In this document: positions 14,354 through 16,851 of the stretch, one piece after another | Position numbering within the stretch: the first letter of the stretch is position 1 | Layout: every line of letters starts with the position of its first letter | From: Actinophytocola sp036402745 | GTDB taxonomy: Bacteria; Actinomycetota; Actinomycetes; Mycobacteriales; Pseudonocardiaceae | Length of the DNA: 16,851 nt | Reading direction: 5' to 3' | Assembly (NCBI RefSeq): GCF_036402745.1 | Contig: NZ_DASWSJ010000400.1 | Location: 1-16,851, forward strand | Position numbers and translations under genes: made by a program | The notes under the pieces: model-generated | The model's database searches: none | What the model was told of the DNA's origin: nothing | The model's input: only the letters and a program-made list of their open reading frames with translations

Positions 14354-15789
14354 GCTGTGCGGCTTTGGTGTTGTTCGAGGGTGAGGTCGCGTTTGATGGT
14401 CTTGCCGACGTCGTGACGTAGCGCGGGGTGGCGGTTCGTCGAGCCGAGTGGGCGTCCGGGACCGGGTCGGGAGGGTTTCGGTGCGGCTGCCGGGCGAGTG
14501 GTCGTCGAGCGGAGGTTGCGAAACCCTCGCCGGACGCGGGCGGGAGTCAGTCGGCGGGGTTGGGTGACTGGTTTCTCCCAAGGCCGGCGGTGATCTTCGA
14601 TGTTGGGGCGGGCCAGCCGTAGTTGTGTGTGGACGGCCAGGATCAGCCACGTCCAGCGGTCGGCCGATTCGGGCGCGCGTAGTTTCGGGCGGGTCCATCC
14701 CAGGGTTTGCTTGAGCAGTCGGAAGGTGTGTTCGAGGTCGAATCGGCGTAGGAATGCCTGCCAGAGCAGATTGACCAGTTCGACGGTGGCGTCGGTGACC
14801 GAGGACCACAGCCATACCGGTTTGGGGTCCCGGTCGCCGGGCAGATGTTCGACCTGCAGTCGGATCACGGTGCCCTCGACAAGAGGCAGTTCGCCCTCGT
14901 GGTCAAGCCAGGGGCCGCGGTGGGTCAGGCGTGGGTGCAGTCGGTCCCAGGCCTGCGCCTGGGCATGCCCGTAGCGGGTGGTGTCGGTATGGGTGGTGCG
15001 GTCGGGGGCGTGCCAGCTGTCGGGGTTGGCCAGGGTGAACACGCCGCCGTGCTTGCGTGGGCGCCCGTTTGCCCCGGGCAGACGGGGCGGTGCGGGACGC
15101 AGCATGACCCGGTCGGAGCGGATTCTGCCCACCAGTTCGACGGGCAGATCCGCGAGGACGAAGGCTAGCCGGGTCACGTCGTAGCCGGCGTCGGCCATGA
15201 TCAGGATGCGCGGATCGCCCTGGTGCCAGTGTCCGGCGTCAATGAGCCGACCCACGACCTCACGCAGTTGGGTGGCGGTGACCGCGGTGGTGTCGTCGGA
15301 TGGGCCCAGGCGCACCGCGTCCAGGATCGCCGTCCACGAGGTGCGTCCGGTCTCCAGCGCGGCAACGAACGAGTAGGGCCAGCCCGGGATGAGCTGCGAG
15401 GCGCTGCGCGAGCGGCCATAGACATGGCAGAACAGCCGATCGGGACTACACGCGGCGTCCGGACGCAGCCAGGGCGAGACGTCCACAGCCAGCACGATCC
15501 GTCCGTCCGCGGCGCGTGGTAACGGCAAACCGGCCAAGGTGGTGCGTAACCGGTCGACCTCGATCGAGCCGTAGTTGATCGCGTCGTAGAGGGCACCGTG
15601 CCCACGTCGATGCTCGGCGGCGAGGGACAATTCAGCCAGGCTGGTGACCGGTCCGTCGGCGCACAGCACCGCATCGGTCAGCTCGAACAACGCGTCCGCC
15701 CGACCGGTCAGGCACTGGTAGAACGCTATCCGGAACCCAGACAGATCCCCGAGCGCACCGGCATGGCCGGTGTCGTGCACACTGATCAA
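14350..15789 (-). CDS. DDE transposase, IS4/IS701-like family
   Basis: The acid triad is recognisable: first Asp in IVLAVDVSPWLRP, second in ILIMADAGYDVTRLA, and the Glu in RRFDLEHTFRLLKQTLGW, which is the YREK-type helix. A conserved GPWLDHEGELPLVEGTVIRL block precedes it. The proposed start is TTG 15789 (479 aa) because AAGGG lies six bases upstream; an in-frame TTG at 15825 would give 491 aa but has no ribosome-binding site. The Arg/Pro-rich C-terminus (about the last 60 residues) is probably DNA-contacting. The frame is intact with no internal stop. Exact IS family naming would need ISfinder; the fold class is sure. Confidence 0.87.
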   Translation of the reverse strand: MISVHDTGHAGALGDLSGFRIAFYQCLTGRADALFELTDAVLCADGPVTSLAELSLAAEHRRGHGALYDAINYGSIEVDRLRTTLAGLPLPRAADGRIVLAVDVSPWLRPDAACSPDRLFCHVYGRSRSASQLIPGWPYSFVAALETGRTSWTAILDAVRLGPSDDTTAVTATQLREVVGRLIDAGHWHQGDPRILIMADAGYDVTRLAFVLADLPVELVGRIRSDRVMLRPAPPRLPGANGRPRKHGGVFTLANPDSWHAPDRTTHTDTTRYGHAQAQAWDRLHPRLTHRGPWLDHEGELPLVEGTVIRLQVEHLPGDRDPKPVWLWSSVTDATVELVNLLWQAFLRRFDLEHTFRLLKQTLGWTRPKLRAPESADRWTWLILAVHTQLRLARPNIEDHRRPWEKPVTQPRRLTPARVRRGFRNLRSTTTRPAAAPKPSRPGPGRPLGSTNRHPALRHDVGKTIKRDLTLEQHQSRTA

Positions 15790-15791
15790 CT

Positions 15792-15849
15792 GAAGCCCTT
15801 GGTTGTGATCTTCCTTCTGTCGCAAGAGGAATGATCAACCAAGGGCTTC
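15792..15849. promoter_or_regulatory. Long inverted repeat covering the transposase ribosome-binding site
   Basis: A perfect 14-bp stem (15792-15805 with 15836-15849) encloses 30 bases whose inner parts (GATC.TTCC and GGAA.GATC) can pair further. On the transposase mRNA the AAGGG ribosome-binding site lies within this stem. In an outside-in transcript the full hairpin would form and hide it. Confidence 0.65.
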
Positions 15850-15888
15850 GTCCATGATCAACCGGGGCCACGAACCAGCTCTACCTGG

Positions 15889-15901
15889 TTAAACAACAAG
15901 C
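15889..15901. repeat. Right terminal inverted repeat of the IS
   Basis: TTAAACAACAAGC is the exact reverse complement of 14341-14353. Outside it comes TTA (15902-15904), then the start of the next element. Confidence 0.85.
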
Positions 15902-15974
15902 TTAGAGACTGTTGGGTAACTGGTCGAGTGCGGAGCGTGTGGTGATCATTTTCGGCGTGTCCGCGCACGAAAAA

Positions 15975-16031
15975 GATCATCCCCGCCAAGATCACGTTGT
16001 GTGTGCAACTGTCAGCCCGGCGAGGATGATC
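15975..16031 (+). promoter_or_regulatory. Inverted repeat just upstream of the IS5 transposase
   Basis: Arms 15975-15987 and 16019-16031 pair at 12 of 13 positions around a 31-nt loop that contains its own GTTG/CAAC stem. The right arm includes GAGGA (16022-16026), the only ribosome-binding-site-like sequence before the transposase, so folding would hide it. Confidence 0.5.
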
Positions 16032-16042
16032 CACGCCCATGC

Positions 16043-16851
16043 TATCCGTCCAGCCTCTCCGATCGCGTGTGGGCGGTACTCGCGCCGTTGATGCCGGTGC
16101 GTGACACCCGAAAGGGCGGCACCGCAAGGAAGTACGACGACCGGCTCGTGCTCGACGCGATCTTCTTCGTGCTGCGCTCGGGCTGCCAATGGCGGATGAT
16201 CCCCCACGATCTGCTGCCTTGGGACGCCGCTTATCGCTGGTATCGACACTGGATCACCGACGGTGTCTGGGACCGTGTCCACGACGCACTACGTGATCAG
16301 GTCCGAGTCGCCGCCGGCCGCGACCCGCATCCCTCGGCGGCCGTGCTGGACGCCCAGTCGATCAAGAGCAGCGAAGGCGGAGCCGACCGCGGGTTCGACA
16401 TGGGCAAGAAGACCACCGGCCGTAAACGTCATCTGGTCGTGGACACCTTCGGGCTGGTGCTGGTCGTGATCGTCACCGCCGCCTGCGTGCAGGACCGGCC
16501 CGGCGGCCGCAAGATCCTGCAGACGCTGGCCGCCCGTTTCCCGTCGATCGCGCTGGTGTGGGCCGACGGCGGATACGCCAACACGGTCGACAACACCATG
16601 ATCGGCTGGGCGAAGGAGAAACTCGGGCTGTTGCTGCAGATCGTCAAGCGCAGCGACGATGTGAAGGGATTCCACGTGTTGCCCCGTCGGTGGGTGGTCG
16701 AGCGGACGTTCGGATGGCTCGTTCGTAACCGCCGCCTGGCCCGCGACTACGAACGCAACGCCGCCAACTCCGAAGCCATGATCAAGATCGCGATGATCCG
16801 TCTGATGTCCACCCGCCTCGCCGGCCAGGCTGTCCACTGGTCCAACGCCAC
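16043..16851 (+). CDS. IS5-family transposase, 3' end outside the window, start uncertain
   Basis: The frame reads YPSSLSDRVWAVLAPLMPVRD, then RKYDDRLVLDAIFFVLRSG-CQWRMIPHDL (a DUF4096-type N-domain). The DDE core follows: Asp in AVLDAQSIKSSEGG, GKKTTGRKRHLVVDT, Asp in VWADGGYAN, and the Glu in RRWVVERTFGWLVRNRRLARDYE. About 269 codons are open to the window end with no stop. The position given is the first residue that looks homologous, not a start codon. The nearby ATG 16039 is in a different frame and stops at 16102-16104; in-frame options are GTG 16001, GTG 16067 and ATG 16091, none with a good ribosome-binding site. A lost or gained base near the start is possible. Confidence 0.85.

Larger units (their letters stand above)
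14341..15901 (-). mobile_element. Complete insertion sequence, IS4/IS701-like, about 1.56 kb
   Basis: The element is bounded by 13-bp perfect terminal inverted repeats (14341-14353 and 15889-15901) and by a 3-bp direct duplication TTA on each side (14338-14340, 15902-15904). It contains one full-length DDE transposase gene on the minus strand whose stop codon lies inside the left repeat. Intact ends, intact frame and matching flanks suggest a recent insertion. Known IS701-group elements often target YTAR; TTAG-like flanks here are compatible, but a strict 4-bp duplication is not seen. Confidence 0.8.
15905..16851 (+). mobile_element. IS5-family insertion sequence, partial (right end outside the window)
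   Basis: An IS5-family transposase frame begins near 16043 and is open to the window end. The left tip probably starts at GAGACTGTTGGG (15905 onward), directly after the TTA that also flanks the preceding IS. The terminal repeat cannot be confirmed because the right end is not in the window. The 130-base leader contains two nested inverted repeats. Confidence 0.75.

Noticed and set aside
1..16851. tRNA, rRNA, CRISPR arrays, riboswitches, toxin-antitoxin or phage genes
   Set aside because: I looked through the intergenic stretches on both strands and saw no cloverleaf, spaced repeat array or matching protein motifs. This was by eye only; tRNAscan and Rfam searches would settle it.

Overview
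The window is very GC-rich bacterial DNA with strongly GC-biased third codon positions. Gene content and order point to a high-GC actinobacterium, most likely a member of Pseudonocardiales (Amycolatopsis-like; inferred from protein style and synteny, no search was run). From memory, secG - pgl - opcA - zwf - tal - tkt - ctaB is the same backbone as Mycobacterium tuberculosis Rv1440-Rv1451, with extra genes inserted here.

Layout. (1) 1-1193: a Tat-exported GH64 endo-1,3-beta-glucanase on the minus strand with a terminator hairpin. (2) 1194-2146: secG and an RbpA-type RNA-polymerase-binding protein on the plus strand, ended by a strong terminator. (3) 2167-3522: an orphan NarL-type sensor histidine kinase on the minus strand, converging on that terminator. 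(4) 3800-12139: a minus-strand operon, transcribed tkt > tal > pgi > zwf > opcA > pgl. Four of its five junctions are stop/start overlaps (ATGA, TTGA, GTGA, GTGA). It covers the oxidative branch of the pentose phosphate pathway up to 6-phosphogluconate, the OpcA activator of G6P dehydrogenase, the two non-oxidative carbon-shuffling enzymes, and the isomerase that returns fructose-6-P to glucose-6-P. No gnd, rpe or rpi is present. (5) 12140-13275: a divergent promoter region and ctaB (heme O synthase). (6) 13380-14239: an ArsR-type repressor and an AHSA1/SRPBCC protein joined by a GTGA overlap. (7) 14240-16851: mobile DNA. A complete IS of about 1.56 kb (IS4/IS701-like DDE transposase, 13-bp terminal repeats, TTA flanks) abuts the tip of an IS5-family element whose transposase runs off the window.

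Most of the window is ordinary conserved metabolism. I do not see a convincing new multi-gene system. The items most worth a second look are a roughly 79-residue Ser/Ala/Lys-rich, histone-tail-like extension on OpcA, an over-represented TCCACTGT word, hairpins over the transposase starts of both insertion sequences, an off-frame ATG at the IS5 transposase, and an orphan kinase and an RbpA-type gene set between secG and the pentose phosphate operon.
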